A stretch of DNA of 18,897 nucleotides from CAZYQW01 sp964649825 (GCA_964649825.1 CAZYQW010000019.1:1-18897); one strand, 5' to 3'. Positions 1 to 8,126 are shown, counted from the first letter of the stretch. Notes: generated from the letters alone by a model not told the origin. Program-made: numbers and translations.

Positions 1-395
1 CCGGTTCGATGAGCGGGGACGGGAAACGGAGTTATGGATCGGACTGAGGCACCGGCACAAACGGCGAAAGCCGCCGGCAAACGGCTACTCCCCGGCCCTA
101 CGACCACCGCGCCCGTCCTCGACTCTACCGCCCGTCCCGCGAGAAACGGAGCGGCGCGGGAGCATAACCCATACTTGGACCGACAGACCGGTTGCAAGGG
201 ATTGGATCGAGCTTTCCTGGCGGAGTGATCGTCGTCGAGATCAAGACGTGAGGAGGAGATCAACCCGGTCGGGTTCTCGACGACGAACGACGCAGAGATC
301 GGCGACGAGCACTCCGCCAGGCGCGGGACGGGCGTGGATCGTTCGGGATCATAGCTCGACTGCTCTCCACCGCTCTCCACCCGTAAGGAGGCGCG
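1..395. other. Upstream region without a confident gene
   Basis: No convincing protein gene is seen here. A 64-codon reading frame at 34-228 (+) exists, but its GGAG lies only 2 bases before the ATG and its product resembles nothing I recognise, so I do not call it. The region contains a possible small hairpin with a GAAA loop (62-73), a nine-base direct repeat GAAACGGAG (23-31 and 143-151), the nested inverted repeats listed separately (216-321), and a perfect tandem duplication of GCTCTCCACC (362-371 and 372-381) just before a strong Shine-Dalgarno sequence at 384-391. It is the 5' region of the amidohydrolase gene and may hold its promoter and leader, but no promoter boxes can be named with confidence. 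Confidence 0.4.
216..321. repeat. Nested inverted repeats (possible structured leader or MITE-like element)
   Basis: The outer arms CCTGGCGGAGTG (216-227) and CACTCCGCCAGG (310-321) are perfect 12-base complements. The inner arms TCGTCGTCGAGA (229-240) and TCTCGACGACGA (275-286) are another perfect 12-base pair. Inside them, AACCCG (262-267) pairs with CGGGTT (270-275). The left arms are nearly continuous (one base apart), while the right side has 23 unpaired bases (287-309). This could be a folded RNA, a protein binding site, or a small non-autonomous repeat ending in 12-bp inverted repeats. No T-run follows, so it does not look like an intrinsic terminator. The pairings are read directly from the sequence; the function is unknown. 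Confidence 0.6.
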
Positions 396-455
396 ATGTT
401 CTTCGGGTACGGTAGCGTGACCGGAGCTCGTGGGCTCGAAGTCGTACCAAGGTGA
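396..455 (+). CDS. Possible 19-residue leader peptide upstream of the amidohydrolase
   Basis: A short frame runs from ATG 396 to TGA 453-455 and would encode MFFGYGSVTGARGLEVVPR. It is preceded by TAAGGAGG (384-391), the strongest Shine-Dalgarno sequence in this part of the window, with only 4-5 bases of spacing. Its stop overlaps the possible GTG start (452) of the downstream gene and lies 5 bases before the preferred ATG (461), an arrangement that would allow translational coupling or a leader-type control. The peptide has no run of one amino acid that would point to classical attenuation. It is too short for protein-family evidence, and the Shine-Dalgarno sequence could be accidental. Confidence 0.35.
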   Translation: MFFGYGSVTGARGLEVVPR

Positions 456-460
456 TCGAT

Positions 461-1795
461 ATGCAACGAAGACTCGGGACGATCCTGGCGGTGGCGATAA
501 GCGGGACGGCGACGCTCACGGCGAGCGAACCGCTGAACGAGTCGATCTCCCGCGACTACGATGATCACCTGCACGACCTGTTCGTTCACTTCCACCGAAA
601 CCCCGAGCTCTCCTTCCTCGAGACCGCCACCGCCGCGCGCCTGGCCGAGGAGCTGCGCGGGCTGGGCGTCGAAGTGACCGAGGGAGTCGGCGGGACCGGC
701 GTGGTCGGGATGCTCCGAAACGGCGCGGGGCCGCTCGTACTCGTGCGCGCCGACATGGATGGGCTTCCCGTCGCCGAGAAGACCGGGCTGCCGTACGCGT
801 CGACGACTCGCCAAGTCGACATCACCGGCGAGGAGGTTCCGGTCATGCACGCGTGCGGACACGACGTCCACATGACGGCGCTCGTCGGCACCGCCCGGCG
901 CCTCGTCGCGGCGCGGAATCTCTGGACCGGCACGGTCATGTTCGTCGGTCAGCCGGCCGAGGAACGCATCGGCGGTGCGCGCGCGATGCTCGCGGACGGA
1001 CTGTACGAGCGGTTCGGCGTGCCCGACTTCGCGCTTGCGTTCCACGTCGACGCGGGCGGACCGGCCGGGAAGATCGCTCTCGCCGACGGTCTCGTCTACT
1101 CGTCGTCCGACAGCGTCGACGTCACGGTGAGAGGGATCGGCGCGCACGGCGCGGCGCCGCACAAAGGGAAGGACCCGGTCTACGTCGCGGCCCAGTTCGT
1201 GGTCCTGCTGCAGGGACTGGTCAGCCGCGAGCTCGCTCCGCTCGATGCGGGTGTCGTGACCGTCGGTTCGATCCACGGCGGGCTGAAGCACAACATCATT
1301 CCGGAGGAGGTGAAGCTGCAGCTCACCGTCCGCGCCGACAGCCAGGCGGTTCGGGACCAACTGATCGCCGGAATCGAGCGCGTCGCGGCGGGCGTTGCTC
1401 GGACGGCCGGCCTGCCCGAGGATCGCCTGCCGATCGTGGAGTACGGGCACGAGTCGACGCCACCGACCGTGAACGACGACGACCTGACGCGTCGCGTTCG
1501 CGCCGTGTTCATCCGCGAGTTCGGCGCGGACGGCATGTACTCGAAGCCCCGCGAGGGGATGGGCGCCGAGGATTTCGCCTACTTCGTGCGCACACCCCAC
1601 GCGGTCCCCGGGTGCTACTTCACCGTCGGCGGCACGCCGCAGTCCGCCCTCGACGCCGACAAGTCCGGCGGACCGAAGGTGCCGAGCCATCACTCGCCGA
1701 TCTTCCGCGTCGAGCCCGAGCCTTCGATCAAGGCCGGAGTCCGCGCGATGAGCGTGGCCGTGCTCGAGCTGCTCGACCCGAACGGCGGCGGCTGA
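461..1795 (+). CDS. Exported M20-family amidohydrolase (hippurate/IAA-amino-acid hydrolase type)
   Basis: This is a 444-residue metal-dependent amidohydrolase of peptidase family M20, subfamily D, the group that removes N-acyl groups from amino acids or peptides. The metal-binding pattern is complete: MHACGHD (C132, H134), PAEE (E167 as catalytic base, E168), FHV (H195), GAEDFAYF and a C-terminal SHHSP (H410/H411). A hydrophobic N-terminus with small residues (about residues 5-22) looks like a signal peptide, which suggests work outside the cytoplasm; most relatives are cytoplasmic. I prefer ATG 461 because AAGG (449-452) lies 8 bases upstream; GTG 452 would add three residues. The usual HVWPGLPVG stretch after the metal histidine reads HVDAGGPAG here. 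It converges on the sigma factor gene with an 18-base gap. The family is secure; the substrate is unknown. Confidence 0.93.
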   Translation: MQRRLGTILAVAISGTATLTASEPLNESISRDYDDHLHDLFVHFHRNPELSFLETATAARLAEELRGLGVEVTEGVGGTGVVGMLRNGAGPLVLVRADMDGLPVAEKTGLPYASTTRQVDITGEEVPVMHACGHDVHMTALVGTARRLVAARNLWTGTVMFVGQPAEERIGGARAMLADGLYERFGVPDFALAFHVDAGGPAGKIALADGLVYSSSDSVDVTVRGIGAHGAAPHKGKDPVYVAAQFVVLLQGLVSRELAPLDAGVVTVGSIHGGLKHNIIPEEVKLQLTVRADSQAVRDQLIAGIERVAAGVARTAGLPEDRLPIVEYGHESTPPTVNDDDLTRRVRAVFIREFGADGMYSKPREGMGAEDFAYFVRTPHAVPGCYFTVGGTPQSALDADKSGGPKVPSHHSPIFRVEPEPSIKAGVRAMSVAVLELLDPNGGG

Positions 1796-1813
1796 AGCGC
1801 CGGCGGGCTCCGC

Positions 1814-2392
1814 TCAGCAGATCCGATCGAGAGCCAACGAGAGCTGCGCGCGTGCGCGCGAGAGCAGCACGCGGGTCGCGTGCGGCGGACGACCCAACGC
1901 CCGCGCGATCTCTTCATGCGACTTGCCTTCGACGACGCGCATGAGGATCACTTGGCGGTGGTCGTCGCGCAACTGGTCGAGCGCGCGACGCAACAGCGCG
2001 ATGTTCTCCCTCTGCATCGCCGCGTTGCTCGGCGTGGCGGCCGGGCCGAGCGCGGCTTCCCCGTCGCATCCGACCGCATCGAGGTCGCTCGGCTCGGCGC
2101 GCTTCTTCGCGGCGAAGAAGCGCGACTTGCGTCGCACGCCGTTCTCGAGCACTCGACCCATCCACGCGCGGAACGCGTCCTCGGAGTCCTCGCGGAACCC
2201 CGAGATGCCCCGAATCACCTCGACGTACGCGCTCTGCAAGACGTCGGAAACACGCACGCGCGCACGGAGGCGCGTGCCCATCAGGTTGCGGGTCAATGCG
2301 CGGAAGCGGCCGTGGTTCCTCTCGAGCAGGTGCTGCAGCGCAACGCGGTCCCCGGCACGGGCGCTCTTCACTTCCTGGCTGCGCGGCGACAT
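1814..2392 (-). CDS. ECF-type RNA polymerase sigma factor
   Basis: A 192-residue sigma-70-like factor of the extracytoplasmic-function class. Region 2 spans roughly residues 17-97 (with SDVLQSAYVEVI and the basic RKSRFFAAKKR) and region 4 roughly 130-187, with a helix-turn-helix around KSHEEIARALGRPPHATRVL. I chose ATG 2392 because GGAGG (2403-2407 on the plus strand as CCTCC) lies 10 bases upstream. The open frame continues to 2467, but the extra 25 residues precede the normal family start. The linker between regions 2 and 4 (about residues 98-128) is long and rich in alanine and glycine. The gene is divergent from the large Ser/Thr kinase, a neighbourhood often seen in planctomycetes where such kinases and ECF factors are linked. 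No anti-sigma gene is adjacent, so control through the kinase is a reasonable inference. Confidence 0.92.
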   Translation of the reverse strand: MSPRSQEVKSARAGDRVALQHLLERNHGRFRALTRNLMGTRLRARVRVSDVLQSAYVEVIRGISGFREDSEDAFRAWMGRVLENGVRRKSRFFAAKKRAEPSDLDAVGCDGEAALGPAATPSNAAMQRENIALLRRALDQLRDDHRQVILMRVVEGKSHEEIARALGRPPHATRVLLSRARAQLSLALDRIC

Positions 2393-2606
2393 GTGGGGCT
2401 TGCCTCCGAGGGCGACCACGGAGCGGATCCTCCGAAGCCGATGAAACGGAGGGTAGCGCAAGTGCACTCGCGTTTCGGAAGAAAACTCGCCGCGGCCGGG
2501 GCCCCGTGACGCCGCGAAGAGCGCGTCGCGACGTGCGCGCTAAGCTCTCGATGAAGAGCTCGGAGAAACTCGGTTACATTGGCCGTGCGACAGGACCCTC
2601 TGGACC
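2393..2606. promoter_or_regulatory. Divergent sigma factor/kinase promoter region with an 18-bp palindrome
   Basis: This 214-base region must contain the promoters of the two divergent genes. The clearest structure is the inverted repeat AGCTCT-CGATGA-AGAGCT at 2543-2560, about 50 bases before the kinase start, a plausible operator. The motif TGGACCGT occurs at the kinase start and recurs in its first codons (around 2601-2640). No -35/-10 pair can be assigned safely. Regulatory function is inferred from position only. Confidence 0.35.
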
Positions 2607-5435
2607 GTGGACCGTGATCTCGATTCGACACCGTGGACCGTAGCCGTGCCCACGCCGACCGGTGACGACGCTCGAACCTCGATCTCCGACGATCGGATCG
2701 AGCGTCTCCTCGAGACGTGGTACCTCGATCTCGAGAACGGCAAGAACCCCGACCTCGCCGGCCTGTGCGGCCACGACGCCGCGCTGATCGAACACATGAC
2801 TCGGTTGATCGGACGAGAGGCCGCGGTCACGCGCGATCTTCCTTCCGACCGGATTCCGACGGACGCGGACGCCCCGCCGCTGTCCCGGATCGGACCGTAT
2901 CGTGTTCTGCACGTGCTCGGCCGCGGCGGCATGGCGACGGTCTACGTGGGCGTCGAGGAGCCGCTCGGGCGCAAGGTCGCGATCAAGGTCCTGCGTCCGG
3001 AAGTCAGCGACGACGAGACCGTGCGCGCCAGGTTCCGCCGGGAGGCCGAGATCACGGCGGCGCTCGACCACCCGAACGTCGTGCCGGTCCTGACCGTCGG
3101 CGAGGATCGCGGCCGCCCGTACATGGTGATGAAGCTCCTGAAGGGGCCGAGCCTCGCGGACGTGGTGAAGCCGCTGCCATCGCGCGAGGTGGCGCGGATC
3201 GGAGCGTTGGTCGCGAGGGCGCTCCACGAGGCGCACGTCGCGGGCGTGCTGCACCGCGACGTCAAACCGTCGAACGTCGTCCTCGAGGACGGCCACCCCA
3301 TGCTGCTGGACTTCGGCCTCGCGCGCGGACTCGCCGACGTCGCGGTCACTCGGGTCGGGGCGGTCCCCGGCACGCTTCTCTACATGTCGCCCGAACAACT
3401 CTCCGGCACTCGAGCGGGGTTGGATCCGCGCTCCGACGTCTACTCGCTGGGCGCGACGCTCTACGAGGCCGCGACCGGGCGAGCTCCGTACCACCCCGAG
3501 GAGCCCGAGGCGCTGATCCAGTGCATCCTCACCCGAGACCCGCCGCCGATGCGATTGAACGCGTCGGTTCGCGACCTCGAGATCATCGTGCGTCGCGCGA
3601 TGGAGAAGGAACGCGAGCGGAGGTTCCCGACCGCGCTCGATCTCGCGCTCGACCTGGAACGGTTCGTGCGGGAGGAGCCGATCCGAAGCCGCCCGTCCGG
3701 CATCCATACGCGGATGTGGAAGCTGGCGCGCCGGCACAAGGCGACGACGGGAACCGCGGCACTCCTCATCCTCGTCATCATCGCCCTTGCTCTGTTCGCG
3801 GCGACCCAGAGGTACGCGACCCACCGCCTGTTCGAAAGCGACCTGGAGCGAGCTCGGAGCCTGGTCCTCGACGATCACGACACGGCCCGCGCGGCCGTCC
3901 TGCTCCGGTCGCTCGAGCGCCGAGACCCGCTCGACGCTCGCCTCGCCCCGCTCGCCGCCGCGTGCGACGCACTCGACGCGTTGGACGACTTCCTGGACGT
4001 CGTCCACGAGTTCAGCGAGACGGGGAGCGTCTACGACGAACGCGACCTCCAGGCGAGCCTGGATCGCTTCCTCGCCCACGGAGGAGGCTCGGCGCGACCA
4101 CCGTACTCGGATCTCGCCCTCGCGATCGCCTGCCGTTCGCTCGGCGCGGACCGGGCCGCTCGGGAGGCGCTGGCCCGCGTGTCGCCGCGGAGTCCTCATC
4201 GTTCCCGCGCCGTCATCGCGGCTCTGATCGGCGGCGGCGACGTCGCCGCCGCGGCGCGGGCCGCGGCCGGGCCGCACACGGACTCGCTGCCTGCCTCCGA
4301 CCGCGCCGAGGATCACGTCCTCGTCGCGCTCGCGCTGCGCATCGCGGCCGCGCACCTCGAGGATCAAGAGCGAGAGATCCTGCTCGCGCTCGACAGTCAG
4401 CCCGACCACTACCGCGCTCGAGAGGCGCTCGCGCTCCTCGAGCGCCGCCGCGGCCGCCACGAGCGCGCGCTGGGCCTGTTCATGGGCTTGACCACGCCGA
4501 GCGGGTATCGCCCGGCGACGAGCCTGCATCAGGCGTACAGCGCGCTGACCGTCGGCGAATGGAACTTGGCGCAGGCGTGCCTCGACCGGCTCCCGCCGGA
4601 GCAGCGCACGCCGCGCCACGCCCTCATGCAAGCGCAGGTCTTGCGCAGCCGCGGCGAGCCGGACGACGTCATCGCCTTCACGCACGCCGCGCTCGAGCGA
4701 TGGCCCGGCGAGCCGAACCTCTTCGCCGAGCTCGGATACGCGCACCTCGCCGCGGACCGGCTCGACGAGGCCGAGGAGGCGCTCCACCGGGCGATCGACG
4801 GCGGAGCGCGCCGCCAGACGTTCGAACGGTGTCGGTCCGCCCTGCTCACGATCGAGCTGAAACGAGTGGAGGCGTCGCCGTGGCCCGTGTCGCCGCCCGA
4901 GGTTCTCTGGAGGGACGTCCTCGTTCGGATCGATGACGCGACGGAGGACACGTCCGACCGTCGAATCCGCTCCGACCTCCAACTCCTCGCCGCGCACGCG
5001 AACCGCTTCCTCGGCAAGGCGCAGGCCTCGTGGTCGAGCCTGTCCCGATCCCTCGCCGAGGACGCGGAGAACCCGACCGCACGGACGCTGTTCGCGCTCT
5101 GGGTCGCCGAGCGAGTCCTGAACGAGGACGTCGTTCTTCCCCCGCGCGGTGACGGCGATGCACTCGAGTGCGTCGCTCAAGCCGAGGGCTACGTCGCGCA
5201 GCTCCTCTCGGGCCAGCGGCTCGACGAACGCCGAGTTCCGCGCCAATGCATCGAGGACGCAGCGTTCGCCGCCTTCCTCTTCGACTACGCACGGCGCGAC
5301 CAGGCCGGCTTCGACGCGTCCTACCAAGGGCTCTCCGAACGTGCGCCGTACTACTGGAGCCGCGACCGCGAGATGATCGAACAGCTCCGCCGCCGGATCG
5401 CCGGCGAGACGGACTCCGCCGTCGATCGGCCGTGA
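2607..5435 (+). CDS. Membrane Ser/Thr protein kinase with large extracytoplasmic TPR-like region
   Basis: A 942-residue Hanks-type kinase. Residues 1-94 form the leader region common in planctomycete kinases. The kinase domain starts at IGPYRVL (95) with glycine loop GRGGMATV (105-112), K127 (VAIK), E146, HRDVKPSN (216-223) and DFG (235-237), followed by GTLLYMSPEQ; all catalytic residues are present and it is an RD kinase. One transmembrane helix (about 383-399) is preceded by basic residues, so the C-terminal ~540 residues should lie outside the cytoplasm. That part is alpha-helical with TPR-like stretches (about 604-627 and 705-731) and is probably the sensor or partner-binding region. The start is GTG 2607 with a weak AGGA 11 bases upstream; a start a few codons downstream is possible. 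It is divergent from the ECF sigma factor, a likely functional partner. The signal sensed is unknown. Confidence 0.94.
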   Translation: MDRDLDSTPWTVAVPTPTGDDARTSISDDRIERLLETWYLDLENGKNPDLAGLCGHDAALIEHMTRLIGREAAVTRDLPSDRIPTDADAPPLSRIGPYRVLHVLGRGGMATVYVGVEEPLGRKVAIKVLRPEVSDDETVRARFRREAEITAALDHPNVVPVLTVGEDRGRPYMVMKLLKGPSLADVVKPLPSREVARIGALVARALHEAHVAGVLHRDVKPSNVVLEDGHPMLLDFGLARGLADVAVTRVGAVPGTLLYMSPEQLSGTRAGLDPRSDVYSLGATLYEAATGRAPYHPEEPEALIQCILTRDPPPMRLNASVRDLEIIVRRAMEKERERRFPTALDLALDLERFVREEPIRSRPSGIHTRMWKLARRHKATTGTAALLILVIIALALFAATQRYATHRLFESDLERARSLVLDDHDTARAAVLLRSLERRDPLDARLAPLAAACDALDALDDFLDVVHEFSETGSVYDERDLQASLDRFLAHGGGSARPPYSDLALAIACRSLGADRAAREALARVSPRSPHRSRAVIAALIGGGDVAAAARAAAGPHTDSLPASDRAEDHVLVALALRIAAAHLEDQEREILLALDSQPDHYRAREALALLERRRGRHERALGLFMGLTTPSGYRPATSLHQAYSALTVGEWNLAQACLDRLPPEQRTPRHALMQAQVLRSRGEPDDVIAFTHAALERWPGEPNLFAELGYAHLAADRLDEAEEALHRAIDGGARRQTFERCRSALLTIELKRVEASPWPVSPPEVLWRDVLVRIDDATEDTSDRRIRSDLQLLAAHANRFLGKAQASWSSLSRSLAEDAENPTARTLFALWVAERVLNEDVVLPPRGDGDALECVAQAEGYVAQLLSGQRLDERRVPRQCIEDAAFAAFLFDYARRDQAGFDASYQGLSERAPYYWSRDREMIEQLRRRIAGETDSAVDRP

Positions 5436-5497
5436 TCCCACCGATCGTCGCGCACCCCCTTGCGGCGCCGGCCGAGGGCGTGGAGACTACGCGAGAC

Positions 5498-5511
5498 TCG
5501 ATCGCGATCGA
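5498..5511. promoter_or_regulatory. 14-bp perfect palindrome upstream of the thioredoxin-like gene
   Basis: TCGATCGCGATCGA reads the same on both strands. It sits in the 109-base gap between the kinase and the following gene, 33 bases before that gene's ATG, where an operator would be expected. Its core GCGATCGC-like composition can also arise by chance in GC-rich DNA. Binding function is speculative. Confidence 0.25.
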
Positions 5512-5544
5512 TTCGATCCACTCCGGTCCCGGAGGTCCTCGCCG

Positions 5545-6762
5545 ATGCACGCTTCACGACTGTCCCTGCTCCTCGTCCTGTTCCTCGCCGTCACCTCCTC
5601 GGCGCTCGACGAAGACCGCACCCGCTGGGTGAACGGCACGTTCTCCGAAGCGCTCGGTCTCGCGAAGGAGTCGGAGCGCCTCGTGCTCGTCTACTGTTGG
5701 GAGGAGAAGGAGGAGCGCAGCGTCCAGTTCTATGGAACGCTGGTCACCGACGCGGTGATGACGGCGATGGAGAAGTGGATCTGCTTCAGCGCGAAGAAGA
5801 CGACGCCGAACGGCGACGAGGTCCTCGAGCGCTTCTCGGTCCGCTCGGTTCCCGCCGTCCTCTTCGTCAGCGCCGACGGGGAGCTGATCGACCTCATCGG
5901 CGGGGTCATCGGCCCCACTCCTTTCCTCCGCGAGCTGGAACGAGTCGCCCGCGGCGAGGAGACGCTCCTCCTCCTCCAAACCGCCGCGTCCGGCGGCGAC
6001 GAGCCGGCGAATCTCGACGCCCGCTTCAAGCTCGCCTTCCGTTATCGCACCCTCGGCGACGATGCGAAGGAGGAGGAGCAGTTCGCGTCGATCCGGAAAG
6101 CCGACGCGAAGGGCGCCACCGCGCCCGGCGCACGGGCCCACTTGATCCAAGTGATGCGGGAGATCGCGGACGACGCCGGGGACAAGGCGTTCGGCTTCGA
6201 TTGGGACGGAGACCACCTCACGTTCCGCGGCAGCCGCGTTCGCGACTGGTCGCTGAAGCCGCTCTACGCATGGGCGAAGAAGGTGAAGGACCCGCACGGC
6301 AAGTTCGACGCGTGGAACGGCATCGCCGACTTCGAGTGGACGCAGGGGGATCAGGCCGCCGCGCTCGCCGCGTCCGAGCAGGCGCACGACGTCGTCCCGG
6401 ACGACGTCGCGCTCGACTGGTGCGCGGACCTCGCCCGCAAGGTGATGGGGCTGCGCGGAAAACGGCCGACGAGTCAGAAGAAGCTCGCGCTCAAGCTCGC
6501 GACGGACTGCGCACGCCGGGCCGAGTCGCTCGATCCCGACGCCGAATCGTACAAGGCCAAGTTCGGCGAGCAGACGAAGGACGCCGTGCTCGCCAAGTAC
6601 CTCGAGCCTCTCGCGTACGCGCAGAAGTTCAACGGCCAGCACGGCAAGGCCGTGGCGACGATCGAACGCTGCCGCGAGCTGGACCCGACGAACTCCCAAT
6701 TCGAGTCGAGCGAGGGCTTGATCAAAAGCGGCACGTGGCCGCCGCCGCCGACCGACGGCTGA
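5545..6762 (+). CDS. Exported thioredoxin-fold protein with TPR-like C-terminal region
   Basis: A 405-residue protein with a clear signal peptide (hydrophobic LSLLLVLFLAVTSSA, probable cleavage after residue 20). Residues about 30-135 look like a thioredoxin fold: LVLVYCWEE strand and helix, then the SVPAVLFV segment whose P103 matches the conserved cis-proline, then a DGE turn. The redox CXXC motif is absent: C51 is followed by WEEKEER, and the only other nearby cysteine is C80. It is therefore unlikely to be a normal disulfide reductase. Residues about 145-390 are alpha-helical with TPR-like character. The start is well supported: GGAGG at 5531-5535, 9 bases before ATG. It follows the kinase by 109 bases on the same strand and could be cotranscribed. 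Its role is unknown; a periplasmic binding or scaffold role is a guess. Confidence 0.8.
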   Translation: MHASRLSLLLVLFLAVTSSALDEDRTRWVNGTFSEALGLAKESERLVLVYCWEEKEERSVQFYGTLVTDAVMTAMEKWICFSAKKTTPNGDEVLERFSVRSVPAVLFVSADGELIDLIGGVIGPTPFLRELERVARGEETLLLLQTAASGGDEPANLDARFKLAFRYRTLGDDAKEEEQFASIRKADAKGATAPGARAHLIQVMREIADDAGDKAFGFDWDGDHLTFRGSRVRDWSLKPLYAWAKKVKDPHGKFDAWNGIADFEWTQGDQAAALAASEQAHDVVPDDVALDWCADLARKVMGLRGKRPTSQKKLALKLATDCARRAESLDPDAESYKAKFGEQTKDAVLAKYLEPLAYAQKFNGQHGKAVATIERCRELDPTNSQFESSEGLIKSGTWPPPPTDG

Positions 6763-6949
6763 CGCGGCGTCCCCGGCCGGCGCGCACGGGAAGCAGAAGT
6801 CCCCGGAGCGTGCCGGCAAAAAAGGCCCTGATCGGGACGACGAACGCCGGTAATCTGAGTCGCCTTGGAGCCCAGGAACGACTTCGATCGGCTGTGCGCG
6901 GCACCGCGACCGCCTGGGTGTCGTTCCGAACGGTCCCCGACGCGAAGCC
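6763..6949. other. Intergenic gap before the O-acetylation cassette
   Basis: No gene is seen. A separated 8-base inverted repeat GGAACGAC (6875-6882) / GTCGTTCC (6920-6927) lies 22 bases before the next start codon and may be regulatory or chance. A GC-rich imperfect stem (about 6778-6818) is followed by an A-run rather than a T-run, so it is not a convincing terminator for the upstream gene. Confidence 0.3.
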
Positions 6950-8119
6950 ATGAACGTCGCAACCGAATCCGTCGAACCGATCGCGCGCGGCCCGATCCTC
7001 CACGCGATCGCGAGAGTCTTCCTGGGGACGATGATCGGACTGATCCTGTTCGACGTCGGCGTCAGCGTCTATGACCGTCGCAAGGACCTGACGAACACCG
7101 ATCTGCACGTCCGTCACGAACAGCTCGTGTGGACGAACCGTCCCGGATTCCGCAACGAACGGACCTACATCAATTCGTTCGGCCTGCGCAGCCCCGATAT
7201 CCCCGCCGACGCGCCGAAGGACGAGGTTCGAATCGTGGGGTACGGGGCGTCCCGTTGCTTCGGCGCCGGCCAAGGGAATCCGCCGATGGACCTCGCCTGG
7301 AGCCAGCAGCTCGAGAACATCCTGAACGAGGAGCGCGAAGGCTCGTGGCGCGTCCTGAACGGCGGCGTGATGGGCTACTCCGGCCTGCAGGCGGCACGGC
7401 GCGCGATCCTCATGCTCGACGAGCTGCAGCCCGACCTCGTGCTCGTGTTCCTGTCGCCCGGTCGACAGCTCCTGCTCGATCCCTCGAACACGAAGAAATG
7501 GATGCACGTCCGCGGCCGGATGGTGCCCGCCGACATCGCGGAGAGCTTTCCCGAGGCGCTCGTCCCAGCCGCGGCGGCGGCGAACGAGCTGCTTCTCCAC
7601 TCCGCGCTCTACAAGCGCTACCGCATCCAGTTGAACGAGCACGGACGCGTGCGTCGGAAAAACCGCGACTTCGTGCTGTCGCGCGCGAAACGCGACGCCG
7701 AAGCGACGATGCTTCTCGAACGAACGCAGAACGAGATGCGAGAGCTGCTCGTGCAAGCGACGGCGCGAGGCGTCGAGGTGCGTGCGATCCTCATCCCCGA
7801 GCCGTGCCAGGACAGCGACGCGGAGTGGAACCAGTACCTGCGGAAGTACGCGCAGTTCGGCGCCCCACCCCGCGGCACGCCGCGCGAGGAGCCGATCGCG
7901 GTGATGGCGGAGTGGGTGGGAGAGGCCGGCGTCCGATCGTGGTCCTTCATGAGCGAGATCTCGATCATGGGTGAAGATCGCGGCCGGTTCACGTGCGACG
8001 GAGCCCACTGGTCCGCGGCCGGCCACTTGCTGATCGCGAAGGGGATCGCGCGTCACATGCACTCCGACGGCACCGCGCCGCGACTGATCGAGCACCGGCG
8101 ACGAAACCCGCGAAGGTGA
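6950..8119 (+). CDS. Membrane-anchored SGNH-like protein with altered active site (AlgJ/AlgX-like role)
   Basis: A 389-residue protein with an N-terminal membrane anchor (about residues 16-38) and an outward-facing SGNH-type domain. Block I reads YGASRCFGAG (98-107) where active enzymes have GDS; the serine (S101) is kept but the aspartate is alanine. Block II is LNGGVMGYSGLQ (136-147). Block III reads LSPGRQ (168-173), lacking the usual asparagine. Block V, CDGAHWSAAGH, keeps the Asp-His pair (D350, H353). It is thus either a variant acetyltransferase/esterase or a binding subunit. It ends 7 bases before the MBOAT gene, so the two are surely cotranscribed. Such SGNH partners accept acetyl groups delivered by AlgI-type proteins onto extracellular polysaccharide. 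ATG 6950 has only a weak ribosome site. Confidence 0.8.
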   Translation: MNVATESVEPIARGPILHAIARVFLGTMIGLILFDVGVSVYDRRKDLTNTDLHVRHEQLVWTNRPGFRNERTYINSFGLRSPDIPADAPKDEVRIVGYGASRCFGAGQGNPPMDLAWSQQLENILNEEREGSWRVLNGGVMGYSGLQAARRAILMLDELQPDLVLVFLSPGRQLLLDPSNTKKWMHVRGRMVPADIAESFPEALVPAAAAANELLLHSALYKRYRIQLNEHGRVRRKNRDFVLSRAKRDAEATMLLERTQNEMRELLVQATARGVEVRAILIPEPCQDSDAEWNQYLRKYAQFGAPPRGTPREEPIAVMAEWVGEAGVRSWSFMSEISIMGEDRGRFTCDGAHWSAAGHLLIAKGIARHMHSDGTAPRLIEHRRRNPRR

Positions 8120-8126
8120 CCCCCCG

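Noticed and set aside
34..228. A 64-codon ORF at the left edge
   Set aside because: Its ribosome site is too close to the ATG and the product has no recognisable family. It is kept only as a note in the upstream region.
260..1693. A 477-codon minus-strand frame opposite the amidohydrolase
   Set aside because: It has low-complexity Arg/Asp/Val composition and mirrors the codon structure of the clear M20 gene.
2574..5441. A 955-codon open frame antisense to the kinase gene
   Set aside because: It is a shadow of the GC-rich kinase gene: the kinase frame has all family motifs, while the antisense product is Arg/Glu/Val-rich with no recognisable domain.
6778..6830. GC-rich imperfect stem followed by AAAAAA as a terminator
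   Set aside because: An intrinsic terminator needs a T-run after the stem on the transcribed strand. Here A follows on the plus strand, and the order is wrong for the minus strand.
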